From contig CAJXRZ010000002.1 in the NCBI GenBank assembly GCA_913060515.1, positions 124,001 through 188,000 of the forward strand: a stretch of DNA of 64,000 nucleotides. Direction: 5' to 3'. The notes below the pieces were generated by a model, which saw only the letters and a program-made list of their open reading frames with translations, did no database searches and was not told the DNA's origin. Within the stretch, counting starts at the first letter, position 1; every line of letters begins with the position of its first letter. The DNA is from an uncultured Pseudomonadota bacterium. Its GTDB lineage: Bacteria; Myxococcota_A; UBA796; CAJQPC01. Below are positions 42,202 through 50,119 of the stretch, in pieces. The position numbers and the translations under genes are program-made.

Positions 42202-42855
42202 TCAGCTGCCCTGGGTCGGGGTCCAAGTCACCTGCCGCAGGAAGGAGTGGGTGAGGTACTCCTTCTCGATCACCGCAGCCATCTCCTCCACGTCGCGGAA
42301 CTGGTCCCAGTCCACCCGAATGACGGGCACAGTGCGGGAGATGCTGGAGACGAAGTTCTCGTACTCGGCGTGCAGCCCGGTGAGGTACTCCAGGGTGATG
42401 GCGGACTCCACGCCGCGGGAGCGCATTCGCACGCGCTCCAGGCTGCGTTCTGGGCTGACATCCAGGTAGACGATCACGTTGGGTCTACACATGAAGTTGC
42501 TCATGTTCCGGAAGAGCTGCAGGTAGGTCTCGTAGTCTCGGGCGTCCATCAAGTCCGAGTCCACCAGCATCTTCGCGAAGACGGCGTCCTCGTAGATGGT
42601 GCGATCTTGCACGCCGCCGCCGCCGCGCCAGATCACCTCTTGGTGCTGCTGAAAACGACGGTTTAGCAAGTAGATCTGGGTGGCGAAGCTGTACCGGGCT
42701 GTGTCCCGGTAGAAGTCTTCCAGGTAGGCGTTGTCGGCCACGGGCTCGTAGTACACGGGCAGGTTGAGGTGTTGGCCCAAAGCGGTCGCCAGGGTGCTCT
42801 TCCCAGCGCCGATCATGCCAGCGATGCCGATAAACAGGTCTTGAAGTCGTTCCAT
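42202..42855 (-). CDS. Deoxynucleoside kinase
   Basis: With the ATG at 42855 the protein has 217 residues, the standard size. It has the P-loop GIAGMIGAGKST (about 10-21), YEPVADNAYLEDFY (substrate-binding Glu and Asp) and QDRTIYEDAVFA (the DR[ST] catalytic motif). A later CRPNVIVYLDVSPERSLERVRMRSR contains the LID-like region. It phosphorylates deoxyadenosine, deoxyguanosine or deoxycytidine for nucleotide salvage. Upstream in-frame codons would overlap aat on the other strand, so the shorter start is preferred. Confidence 0.9.
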   Translation of the reverse strand: MERLQDLFIGIAGMIGAGKSTLATALGQHLNLPVYYEPVADNAYLEDFYRDTARYSFATQIYLLNRRFQQHQEVIWRGGGGVQDRTIYEDAVFAKMLVDSDLMDARDYETYLQLFRNMSNFMCRPNVIVYLDVSPERSLERVRMRSRGVESAITLEYLTGLHAEYENFVSSISRTVPVIRVDWDQFRDVEEMAAVIEKEYLTHSFLRQVTWTPTQGS

Positions 42856-42897
42856 GGCCCAAGGACTATCCCGGTCCACACCGGTTAGGGAGCCTGC

Positions 42898-43662
42898 GTG
42901 CCGGTCTTCTCCTTGCCTTCGGAACACGTGTTTCCCGATCCCGCCTTGGCCCGGGACGATGGACTGCTTGCCGTGGGCGGGGACTTGGACCCACGTCGCC
43001 TCTTGCTGGCCTACGCTCGCGGGATCTTCCCTTGGTACAGCCACGGGCAGCCCATTCTCTGGCACAGCCCCGATCCCCGCTTCATTCTGCCCCTGGAGGA
43101 GCTCCGGGTGGGTCGCAGTTTGCGCAAGCGCATCCGCCAACGCCCGTACCGCCTCACTTTGGATCAAGACTTCCAAGGAGTGATGCGGGCATGCGGACAG
43201 GTGCCACGACCTGGACAAGATGGCACGTGGATCACCTCTGAGATGCTCAGCGGCTACACCGCCCTCCATGAAGCTGGCTTTGCGCACAGCGTAGAGGTTT
43301 GGGACGCCTCAGGAGCCTTGGTGGGTGGGCTCTATGGCGTCAGTTTGGGGCGGGTCTACTTTGGCGAGAGCATGTTTGCGCTGGCACCCGATGCCTCGAA
43401 GATCGGCTTTGTTGCGCTGCTCTCCCAGCTCGCGCAGTGGGGTTTTGAGCTGCTGGACTCACAGGTATACACCGATCACCTGGCTCGCTTCGGTGCGCGG
43501 GAGATTCCTCGGCAGCGATACTTGGAGTTGCTCGACGGACATCTACAAGCCCCTACTCATCGGGGAAAATGGGCCTTTGACACGGAGCTTTTGGAGCGAT
43601 TTTGGACAAATGGGCAGCCAGATTTTCTCATTTCTGAGGCTGGCGGGTCGAATCAAGGCTGA
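42898..43662 (+). CDS. aat: Leucyl/phenylalanyl-tRNA-protein transferase
   Basis: The 254-residue protein has the typical Aat signature: FPDPALARDDGLLAVGGDLDPRRLLLAYARGIFPWY near the start, WHSPDPRFILPLEELRV and GLYGVSLGRVYFGESMF in the centre. It attaches Leu or Phe from tRNA to proteins with N-terminal Arg or Lys, which marks them for ClpS/ClpAP. The start is a GTG at 42898 with GGAG 6 nt upstream. It is divergent from the deoxynucleoside kinase gene. Confidence 0.95.
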   Translation: MPVFSLPSEHVFPDPALARDDGLLAVGGDLDPRRLLLAYARGIFPWYSHGQPILWHSPDPRFILPLEELRVGRSLRKRIRQRPYRLTLDQDFQGVMRACGQVPRPGQDGTWITSEMLSGYTALHEAGFAHSVEVWDASGALVGGLYGVSLGRVYFGESMFALAPDASKIGFVALLSQLAQWGFELLDSQVYTDHLARFGAREIPRQRYLELLDGHLQAPTHRGKWAFDTELLERFWTNGQPDFLISEAGGSNQG

Positions 43663-43709
43663 AGGCTCGCAATACTGTGTGGCCAAACCCTTTCCTTGGA
43701 GCCCCCCCC

Positions 43710-44777
43710 ATGAACACCTTCCTGCTCTCTCTGAGTTTTGCTCTCGTCGCCTGTGACGGAGGCGAGGTTGAAATCGACGACACCGGCACGGAGGCGGACG
43801 CCGACGCCGATTCTGACACCGACACGGACACCGACGCGGACGCAGACGCGGACTCAGATGCGGACTCGGATCCCATCACGGACACCCTGGGCTTTGATGT
43901 CTCAGGGGAAAACGTCGACGGATTGACCGTGGGGGTCGTGCGTTTGAACGAGGACTTCACACCTGGTGACACCCTGGCTGCAGGCGTGGTTGCCAGCGGT
44001 CGTGCTGAGCTCACCGTCGAGAACCCTGAGAGCGACGGCCTCTTCGTGATTCAAGAGGGCTACGACACGGTCGGGGCCTTCTATGCGACGACGCTCTGGG
44101 ACGACACCAACAGCGATGGGGAGCACCAAGAGGGGGAAGCGATTCACGGAATTGGCGATGCCTTGGTCATCTACCTGGAAGGAGTTGAGGGCGAGCTGGC
44201 CTTCATCGTCAAGGACGGTTGGCAGGGGCTAGAGGACCAGGGGGAAGGACTCCCGCTGATCTACGACAAGGCTGAACTGCCCATCGCCAACACCATCGCG
44301 CCCATCACGGTCGAGCTCGCCGGCACCGCAACCATTCCCAAGGCCGAGACCCAGTGGCGCATGGCGATGATGCCAAGCTCCTTCTTTGAGAGCGAGGCCA
44401 GCCTGACGCCCATCTACGATGAGGTCTTGGGCACGGACTGGAGCGTGACGCTCAAGGACGCCCCACCGGCTGATCATGAGGGTCCCGATGGCTTCCTGGA
44501 GCTCGGCATCGCTGCGCCGGACACCGATGGCTCAGGCAGCGTGAGCCGCGGAGATGATCTCTCGCAGATCATGACGATGTGCAGCGCCAACGGGAACGTG
44601 GTCGCGGCTGCCTGGCTGACGCCAGCGGCCAGTGTTGAAGAGGCCAACTACTACTCCGGAGCTGGCTTCCGTGGTGGCTGGAATGTCATCGAGGTCTTCA
44701 GCGAGGAGGACGTGCGGCCTGTGGCTGAAGACCAGTATCAGAACATGGCGTTTGATGGGAGCTGCGGCTTCGAGTGA
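43710..44777 (+). CDS. Lipoprotein with Asp-rich linker, first of a tandem paralogous pair
   Basis: The ATG at 43710 follows a GGAG at good distance and gives 355 residues. The lipobox reads ALVAC (Cys15) with Asp at +2. Residues 30-54 are a pure Asp/Ala/Ser/Thr linker. The folded part (about 60-355) aligns with the next gene: LxxSFADxNxDGxHxxGE-like region, an IYDEVLGTDWSVTLKDAPPADH segment, a C-terminal YYSGAGFRGGW and the final SCGF/E. The role is unknown; a surface-displayed beta-domain is likely. Confidence 0.7.
   Translation: MNTFLLSLSFALVACDGGEVEIDDTGTEADADADSDTDTDTDADADADSDADSDPITDTLGFDVSGENVDGLTVGVVRLNEDFTPGDTLAAGVVASGRAELTVENPESDGLFVIQEGYDTVGAFYATTLWDDTNSDGEHQEGEAIHGIGDALVIYLEGVEGELAFIVKDGWQGLEDQGEGLPLIYDKAELPIANTIAPITVELAGTATIPKAETQWRMAMMPSSFFESEASLTPIYDEVLGTDWSVTLKDAPPADHEGPDGFLELGIAAPDTDGSGSVSRGDDLSQIMTMCSANGNVVAAAWLTPAASVEEANYYSGAGFRGGWNVIEVFSEEDVRPVAEDQYQNMAFDGSCGFE
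43797..43871 (+). repeat. Asp-rich low-complexity coding repeat
   Basis: Codons 30-54 of the lipoprotein alternate Asp with Ala, Ser or Thr on a GAC/GAT background. Such linkers hold a folded domain away from the membrane anchor. The short DNA period makes this stretch prone to length change by slippage. Confidence 0.8.
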
Positions 44778-44785
44778 GCCTGCGG

Positions 44786-44791
44786 TAGAGT
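44786..44791 (+). promoter_or_regulatory. TAGAGT -10-like box 6 nt before the second paralogous lipoprotein
   Basis: TAGAGT at 44786-44791 is followed by AGGGCC and then the ATG at 44798, the same 6-nt distance seen at the kinase gene (38931) and the tetR gene (48675). The -35 region is weak (near 44763). The AGGG could also act as a very close ribosome site. Confidence 0.4.
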
Positions 44792-44797
44792 AGGGCC

Positions 44798-45820
44798 ATG
44801 CTCACTTTGACCCTGGCCTTTCTCGCCTGCACGGACACCACCGAGACGCGGGACAGCGACTCGGGCCCCGTGGACACCCAGCCGGTGGACACGGGCAGCC
44901 CTCCGAGCGGCGTCTGGCCGGTCACCCTCGCCTCGGAGCAGACGCAGCTTGGCGTCGCGGTCTTCGACTTCACCCTGGGTGCTGGGGGACTTGAAGGCGT
45001 CGGACTGCTCAACAGCGGCCTGCTCGTCGACGGCAGTCTGACCTTTGACCTTCTCCCTCCAGCCCAGGCAGATCTACAGGCGCTGGACCCCGATGATCCC
45101 GAGCTGCTCGTTCGCTACGCCTTGGCCTTGAGCTTTGCGGACAGCAATGAGAACGGAAGCCACGATGCCGGCGAGGTCTTCGTCGGTGGCTTGGACTACG
45201 GCTTGATGTATGTGCAGAACCCCACTTCTGTGATGGAGTTTCTGGGGTTTCGCAACGGATGGAACGCATTCCGTACATTGGGGAACTTCACCGAGGTCGT
45301 GGATCTGCAAGGCTTGGTCTTGCGGCCGAGCCTTGCGACCGTTGAGACATTGACCCTCTCGGGGACCTACGACGAGAACTATGGGCCAGCGCGGGCCGCA
45401 GTCTTGCCGGTGAGTTGGTTCAGTGATCCGGGGTTCACCGAGGTAGTCGGCGACATCGCGTTGGGCTCGAGTTGGACAATGACCTTGGACGGGGCTCCCC
45501 CGGCCTCCCACTTTCTACCGGCCGATGACCCCTCTCTGCCTGGTGGTGCTTTGGACCTGCCCTTTGCCTACCTGGACAACAACGGAAACGGGAAGTGGAC
45601 CTTGGGTCAGGACCAGCCGGTGCTGCCAGCCTGCTACGCCGGCGCACCGGCTCTGGCAGTCTGGCTACCTGAGCCTCCCGTGGTTGAGGTGGCCTTGAGC
45701 TACCTGGGTGCTGGGCTTGCGCCAGGTTGGGTTCTTGCCCAACAGAGTGAGACGGGTCTGGACTTTCTTGGAGCGGAAGCCTATGGCGGCCTCAGCTTCT
45801 CCGCTGACTGCGGATTTTGA
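44798..45820 (+). CDS. Lipoprotein, second of a tandem paralogous pair
   Basis: The 340-residue protein has a very short, charge-free lipoprotein signal (Cys11 in AFLAC); no earlier in-frame start exists. A Thr/Asp/Ser/Pro linker follows to about residue 40. The remaining beta-rich part aligns with the preceding protein, e.g. YGPARAAVLPVSWF, LGSSWTMTLDGAPPASH, DNNGNGKW, LSYLGAGLAPGW and a final DCGF. The pair stems from a tandem duplication. The gene ends 6 nt before the RlmI-like gene. Confidence 0.7.
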   Translation: MLTLTLAFLACTDTTETRDSDSGPVDTQPVDTGSPPSGVWPVTLASEQTQLGVAVFDFTLGAGGLEGVGLLNSGLLVDGSLTFDLLPPAQADLQALDPDDPELLVRYALALSFADSNENGSHDAGEVFVGGLDYGLMYVQNPTSVMEFLGFRNGWNAFRTLGNFTEVVDLQGLVLRPSLATVETLTLSGTYDENYGPARAAVLPVSWFSDPGFTEVVGDIALGSSWTMTLDGAPPASHFLPADDPSLPGGALDLPFAYLDNNGNGKWTLGQDQPVLPACYAGAPALAVWLPEPPVVEVALSYLGAGLAPGWVLAQQSETGLDFLGAEAYGGLSFSADCGF

Positions 45821-45826
45821 GGGCCA

Positions 45827-46789
45827 ATGACGACATCTTCCGAAGGGCTGGACGACTTCTCCAAGTCCCTAGCTGCAGCGCTTGAGCGCCGCGCAGAGCA
45901 AATCTCCCACTGGGAGGCCGAAGGCAGTGACTGCTACCGCGTCTTTCACGGCCGGAACGAGGGCCGTCCTGGCCTGAGCATCGATCGCTACGGTCCGGTG
46001 CTCTTGGCACAGACCTGGGGTGAGGAGGCCTCGGAGGCGGAGATGGAGGCTGTCCATGCCCTGCTCGGCGAGGCGGAGTGGCGGCACCGGGGCGCACGTG
46101 GACCCGAGAGCATTCCCTTCCCCTTCCAAGAACTTGGCGTGACCTATCAGGGCCAGGTCTGGCACAAGGGCCAGGATCCATGGCTGTTTCTGGATCTGCG
46201 GGTCGTGCGTCGCTGGCTCTTGGCCAACAGCACCGGCAAGCGCGTGCTGAACACCTTCGCCTACACCTGCGGGGCCGGACTCTGTGCTGCCAAGGGTGGG
46301 GCCAAGTCGGTCTTGAACGTAGACCACAGCGCATGGGCTCTGGAGCTCGGACGCGTCAACGCCGCCACCAATGAGCTGGAGATGGACTCCCTGCGCGGTG
46401 ACTTCTTCGACGTGGTGCGTCAGCTCGCTGGCAACAAGCACCGTGGCGGTGCCAAGCGCCGCTCGTTGGTAAAGGTCGCCCCACAGGTCTTCGACTTGGT
46501 GGTCTTGGACCCGCCCACGCTCTCCAAGGGCCGGCAGGGAGCCGTGGACATCAACCGCGACTACCCCTCGCTGCTCAAGCCTTGCTTGCAGACTTTGGCC
46601 CCCAAGGGGACCTTGATCGCCACACATCACTCGGCCAAGGTGGACCGGGAGAGCTGGCTTGAGACGGTTCTTCGCTGCGCGGCCAAGGCCGAACGGCCCA
46701 TTGTGCGGCACGAGTGGCTAGAGCCGGAGATGGACTTCCCAAGTCCCGATGGCAAGGGCAACCTGAAGATCCTGAAGCTCGAGATCTGA
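45827..46789 (+). CDS. RlmI-like class I rRNA methyltransferase
   Basis: The 320-residue protein has GLSIDRYGPVLLAQTW early on, the SAM-binding VLNTFAYTCGAGLCAAKGGA (about residues 139-158), NVDHSAWALELGRVNA and the motif VLDPPTLSKGRQG (about 222-234). These match the RlmI/YccW-type 23S rRNA cytosine-C5 methyltransferases and relatives. The PUA domain of RlmI is reduced or replaced at the N-terminus. The later motif is IATHHSAKVDRESW, without the Cys that some m5C enzymes use, so the position modified is uncertain. A GAGGG site precedes the ATG. Confidence 0.83.
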   Translation: MTTSSEGLDDFSKSLAAALERRAEQISHWEAEGSDCYRVFHGRNEGRPGLSIDRYGPVLLAQTWGEEASEAEMEAVHALLGEAEWRHRGARGPESIPFPFQELGVTYQGQVWHKGQDPWLFLDLRVVRRWLLANSTGKRVLNTFAYTCGAGLCAAKGGAKSVLNVDHSAWALELGRVNAATNELEMDSLRGDFFDVVRQLAGNKHRGGAKRRSLVKVAPQVFDLVVLDPPTLSKGRQGAVDINRDYPSLLKPCLQTLAPKGTLIATHHSAKVDRESWLETVLRCAAKAERPIVRHEWLEPEMDFPSPDGKGNLKILKLEI

Positions 46790-46800
46790 GGCTCTCCCAG

Positions 46801-46825
46801 GGCCAGGCTCCTGCAGAGCTTGGCC
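46801..46825. terminator. Bidirectional hairpin terminator
   Basis: GGCCAGGCTC at 46801-46810 pairs with GAGCTTGGCC at 46816-46825 (10 bp with one G-U) around CTGCA. It lies between the convergent RlmI-like gene and the hybrid kinase gene, 12 nt from both ends. Only two T residues follow on the plus strand. Confidence 0.55.
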
Positions 46826-46837
46826 TTGACCCACGTG

Positions 46838-48577
46838 TCAGGACTGAGAGTCCTCCAGCAAGGCTTTGATGGCGGCCTTTAGGTCTGCCGGCAAGAAGGG
46901 CTTGGCCAAGCAAGCGATGTTCTCTCCAGCTGGCATGTCCACCTCAGAGAAGCCGGACAGAATCAAGACCGGGGTGTTTCGGCCTGCCTCGCGCAGCTTT
47001 CGGACCATCGTTGGTCCGTCCATTTGCGGCATGCGCACGTCGCATACGATGACGTCGAGCGCCACTTCCTTGGCAGTGTTCAGTCCTGCTCGACCATCTT
47101 CCGCTTCAAAGACCTGATGGCCTTGTCTGCGCAAGGTCGTGGCGATCACGCGACGAACCATGTTGTTGTCGTCGACGACCAAGGTGCGGAGGCCGTCCGC
47201 TTCTTCAGGAATGGGCATAGGCTCCTTCGTCCGGGGGACGGATGGCTTGGGGAGCGTCTCTGGCTCTGCGAGAGGCAGGTACATGCGGAGTCGAATTTCA
47301 CTCTTGTGTCGCTCAGAGAGCCAAAGCTTGGCGTGTCCTTTTGCCGAGAGCGAAAAGGCTTGAGCTGCGGTCAAGGCCAGCCCGCGGGTGCCGCTTCCGA
47401 GCTCGTCCCACGGCATCAGTTCACGCTTTGGTGTGCCAAGCCGATGGGCCTGACAGTTCCATTCCACGACCGCAAAACCCTGCTCGACGCTTGCTGTGAG
47501 GCTGGCCTTGCAGCAACCGGCAAGCAGCGCGTTGTCCATTAGGGTCCATAGGATCGGTCGGAGGTACTCCTTGCTGTAGTGGGCACCTGAGACCGCCTCG
47601 TCGAGCTTGAACGCCAAGTCGATGTTTTTCCCAGCCCGTTCCTTCAACTCTAGGTAGGCCTGCTCCAGGCTCGCCCTGAGGTTGTTGGGGGCAGCTGTGC
47701 GCGCTTGGTCCTCTGAAAAAGTGCCCATCAAATGGGTGATTCCGCGAATTCGTTGCGTGGCCTCTGTCAGCTCGTCAGCGTCGATAGGATCCACCCGTGA
47801 TGCCACCGAGAGCACGCCGACCAGGGCGTTGTTGATGCTGTGGGCAAGGCCCGTAGCCAGCCGTTCCAGGTCCTGCCGCCGGCGGGTCAAGTCCAAGGCG
47901 CGGCGCAGGCGCTCCGTCTCGGCCTTGCGCTGTTGGGTCACCGTCACGTCGTACGCCATGACGAGCGTGCACCGCTTCCCAAACCACAGAGTGGGGGTCA
48001 CTCGGAGCTGGAGTTTGCGCCCCTCCAGTAGGTGCACGCTGTCTTGAACCGGATTTGGACCCCACGCAGCGTGGTCGTCGCCCTGCAACTGGAGGGCCGC
48101 GGTGTTGGCGAAGAGCGTCTCTCCGAGTGTGTCTATGACCCAGATGGGGTCCTGACTGGCGTGCACAATGGCGCTGAAGTTCTGCTTGGACTGCTCTAGC
48201 TCGACTCGCAGTCGACGGCGCTCCAATGAGAGGTAGACCGAGCGCATCAGGGCGGCGCTCGTGAGCGCGTCTTTGCACAGAAAGTCATCAGCGCCCTCGC
48301 GCAGAGCTTGGAGTGCCATGGCCTCTTCGCGGTGGGCGGTGAGCACAACGATGGGCATCGAGGGCCGTGCGAGGCGAAAACGGGCCAAGGTCTCAAGGCC
48401 CTCACTGTCTGGCAGGCCCAAGTCCAGAAGTACGATGTCCACGTTCTGGGCGGCCAGTCCCTCGGCCAAGGTCGCGACGCCTTCTACGATCCAGCCTCGA
48501 TTGCTGGACTCCAGCTTCTGACGCATGAGGAGGCGGTCGCCGGGGTGGTCTTCGATGTGCAGGATGCGCAGGTACAT
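46838..48577 (-). CDS. Hybrid sensor protein REC-PAS-HK-REC with degenerate kinase core
   Basis: The 579-residue protein begins with a receiver domain (1-120, phospho-acceptor Asp52). A PAS-like domain follows (about 130-215), then a dimerisation helix with GLAHSINN (His246; the usual Glu after His is Ser). Next is an ATPase-like domain with TLMDNAL but no clear DxGxG box, only ELGSGTRGLAL. It ends in a second receiver (about 455-575, VCDVRMPQMDG). There are no membrane segments. The kinase may be weak or inactive and act mainly as a phosphate relay or phosphatase. It is divergent from tetR with 97 nt between, and the tetR operator lies 61 nt from its start. Confidence 0.87.
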   Translation of the reverse strand: MYLRILHIEDHPGDRLLMRQKLESSNRGWIVEGVATLAEGLAAQNVDIVLLDLGLPDSEGLETLARFRLARPSMPIVVLTAHREEAMALQALREGADDFLCKDALTSAALMRSVYLSLERRRLRVELEQSKQNFSAIVHASQDPIWVIDTLGETLFANTAALQLQGDDHAAWGPNPVQDSVHLLEGRKLQLRVTPTLWFGKRCTLVMAYDVTVTQQRKAETERLRRALDLTRRRQDLERLATGLAHSINNALVGVLSVASRVDPIDADELTEATQRIRGITHLMGTFSEDQARTAAPNNLRASLEQAYLELKERAGKNIDLAFKLDEAVSGAHYSKEYLRPILWTLMDNALLAGCCKASLTASVEQGFAVVEWNCQAHRLGTPKRELMPWDELGSGTRGLALTAAQAFSLSAKGHAKLWLSERHKSEIRLRMYLPLAEPETLPKPSVPRTKEPMPIPEEADGLRTLVVDDNNMVRRVIATTLRRQGHQVFEAEDGRAGLNTAKEVALDVIVCDVRMPQMDGPTMVRKLREAGRNTPVLILSGFSEVDMPAGENIACLAKPFLPADLKAAIKALLEDSQS

Positions 48578-48637
48578 GTACGCTTTGAAGCTTAGTGCAT
48601 CTTCGAGCTGAAGAGAAAGAAAGTCATTTGGAAGCGT

Positions 48638-48656
48638 TATTGAAACTGATTCAATA
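48638..48656. promoter_or_regulatory. Perfect 19-bp operator palindrome of the tetR-desaturase operon
   Basis: TATTGAA at 48638-48644 and TTCAATA at 48650-48656 are perfect arms around ACTGA. The palindrome covers the -35 box TTGAAA (48640-48645) of the tetR promoter. Its size and symmetry are typical of TetR-family operators, and its place fits negative autoregulation by the adjacent tetR gene. The divergent hybrid kinase gene may be affected too. Confidence 0.7.
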
Positions 48657-48668
48657 GTCTGCTATCAT
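48640..48668 (+). promoter_or_regulatory. Near-consensus sigma-70 promoter of tetR, leaderless type
   Basis: TTGAAA (48640-48645) and TATCAT (48663-48668) are separated by exactly 17 bp, each matching consensus at 5 of 6 positions. The tetR ATG at 48675 lies 6 nt after the -10 box, so the transcript should start at the start codon. There is no in-frame start upstream and no proper Shine-Dalgarno sequence. Confidence 0.65.
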
Positions 48669-48674
48669 GGATTC

Positions 48675-49235
48675 ATGGCTCGACTTTCTACCGCTGCACG
48701 CCGCGCTCAGCTGCTTTCCGCTGGCCGAGAGGTCTTCTCGGCGACTCCTTACGATCGCGTTTCGATCGATGATCTGGCTGCAGCAGCCGGGGTGTCGAAG
48801 GGCCTCCTGTACCACTACTTTCCGGACAAACGCAGCTTCTATGTAGAGGTGCTCCGGGTCGTTGCGTTGGACGTGCTGCAGGTCTCAGAGATGAGCGAAG
48901 AGGGAAGCGCGGCCGAGTCGATCGCCACCGCAGTGGATGGCTTTCTGACCTACGTCCGCGAGAACCAAGCCTTCTACAAGGCTCTCGTACGCGGCAGTTC
49001 AGCGGCGGACGACGGCCTGGAGGAGGTGGTTGAGACCGTGCGCTGGACCACGGTTGCGCGGGTCATTGAGCGCACCCAGCTCCAAGCCACCCCCCGCAGC
49101 GAGGCGTTGCTCTACGGTTGGGTCGGCCTCATCGAGTTCACAGTGATGAACTGGCTGGTGCGCGAGGACATGGACCAGGAGAGCCTCAAGGGCCTCATCC
49201 TTGGAGCGCTGTTCCAACTCCTGGCCACGCCATGA
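48675..49235 (+). CDS. TetR-family transcriptional regulator
   Basis: The 186-residue protein has the TetR helix-turn-helix at about 10-55 (FSATPYDRVSIDDLAAAAGVSKGLLYHYFPDKRSFY) and a helical ligand-binding part. It precedes a desaturase gene with an ATGA overlap, so both are made from one mRNA. TetR proteins next to desaturases often sense acyl-CoA or membrane unsaturation (DesT and FabR are known cases). This suggests that it tunes the desaturase. The palindrome at 48638-48656 is its likely operator, and the mRNA seems leaderless. Confidence 0.9.
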   Translation: MARLSTAARRAQLLSAGREVFSATPYDRVSIDDLAAAAGVSKGLLYHYFPDKRSFYVEVLRVVALDVLQVSEMSEEGSAAESIATAVDGFLTYVRENQAFYKALVRGSSAADDGLEEVVETVRWTTVARVIERTQLQATPRSEALLYGWVGLIEFTVMNWLVREDMDQESLKGLILGALFQLLATP

Positions 49236-50077
49236 CCCCGTGGCGTGAAAACAGTGGCTTCTTTGCCTGGCCAAGTCTGCTGATGACCCTCGGCATCTGG
49301 GTGGGTTTCTGCGCTGTGTGGGGGCTGGCCCTCTCTGGCCGGATCCCCCTCTGGCTGGGCTCGCCCATCGTCTTGGTGTTGGTCTACTTGGCCTTCACCC
49401 CCATGCACGAGGCCGCCCACGGCAACGTGGGTGGTTCCGCCGGACGAGCGTGGGTGGACCTGCTCTCCGGTTGGGCGTGTTCGATACTGTTTCTGGCGCC
49501 ATTCCCTGCCTTCAAGGCCGTACATCTCCGGCATCATGGTGCGGTGAACCGGCCGGACAGGGACCCGGACTTGTGGGTCGCCGGCACCGGGCCGCTGAAC
49601 GTCGCGTTGCGCTGTTTGAGCATCATTCCGCACTACTACCGCATGTTCCTTGGCCCGATGGCCAACAAGTCCAACCGCGTTGCCCGCGCCCAGTCCGTGG
49701 TCGCCTTTGTGTTTACGGCGGCGCTGATGGGCGGCCTGATCTGGGCTGGATTGGGGCTTGAGCTGCTCGTGCTCTGGCTGCTTCCCGCTTGGCTGGCCAG
49801 TGGCCTGCTCGCCTTGGCCTTTGATTGGCTGCCCCACCAGCCCCATGGCGAGCTTGGACGTTGGGACAACGCTCGGGTCATCCTGGGCCGCGGGCTCAAT
49901 GTGCTCATGCTTGGCCAGAACTATCACCTGGTTCACCATCTCTGGCCCAGGGTGCCCTTCTACCGCTACGGCCGCGTCTTTTATGAGAGCCGAGAAGAGC
50001 TGGAGAGTCACGGAGCAGAGATTGTAGAGCTCACGTCTCTGCGTCCTGGGTCAAGATCCGTGGAGGCCGGCCGATAG
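49232..50077 (+). CDS. Fatty-acid desaturase/hydroxylase-family membrane di-iron enzyme
   Basis: The ATG at 49232 overlaps the tetR stop (ATGA) and gives 281 residues. Three histidine boxes are present: H59-E-A-A-H63, H98-L-R-H-H102 and H232-L-V-H-H236, plus H202/H205. They lie between four transmembrane helices, as in membrane desaturases and beta-carotene hydroxylase/ketolase-like enzymes. It probably inserts a double bond or hydroxyl group into a lipid, with electrons from a ferredoxin or cytochrome. The position in a TetR operon suggests feedback control of membrane composition. The exact substrate (acyl lipid or carotenoid) is open. Confidence 0.87.
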   Translation: MTPWRENSGFFAWPSLLMTLGIWVGFCAVWGLALSGRIPLWLGSPIVLVLVYLAFTPMHEAAHGNVGGSAGRAWVDLLSGWACSILFLAPFPAFKAVHLRHHGAVNRPDRDPDLWVAGTGPLNVALRCLSIIPHYYRMFLGPMANKSNRVARAQSVVAFVFTAALMGGLIWAGLGLELLVLWLLPAWLASGLLALAFDWLPHQPHGELGRWDNARVILGRGLNVLMLGQNYHLVHHLWPRVPFYRYGRVFYESREELESHGAEIVELTSLRPGSRSVEAGR

Positions 50078-50119
50078 CCAAGTGTGGATGGCGTCTCCGC
50101 CTTTTGAACTTGGATACCC

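Noticed and set aside
43797-43871. CRISPR-like or regulatory short repeat
   Set aside because: It is in frame within a lipoprotein and encodes a plain Asp-rich linker; no spacers are present.
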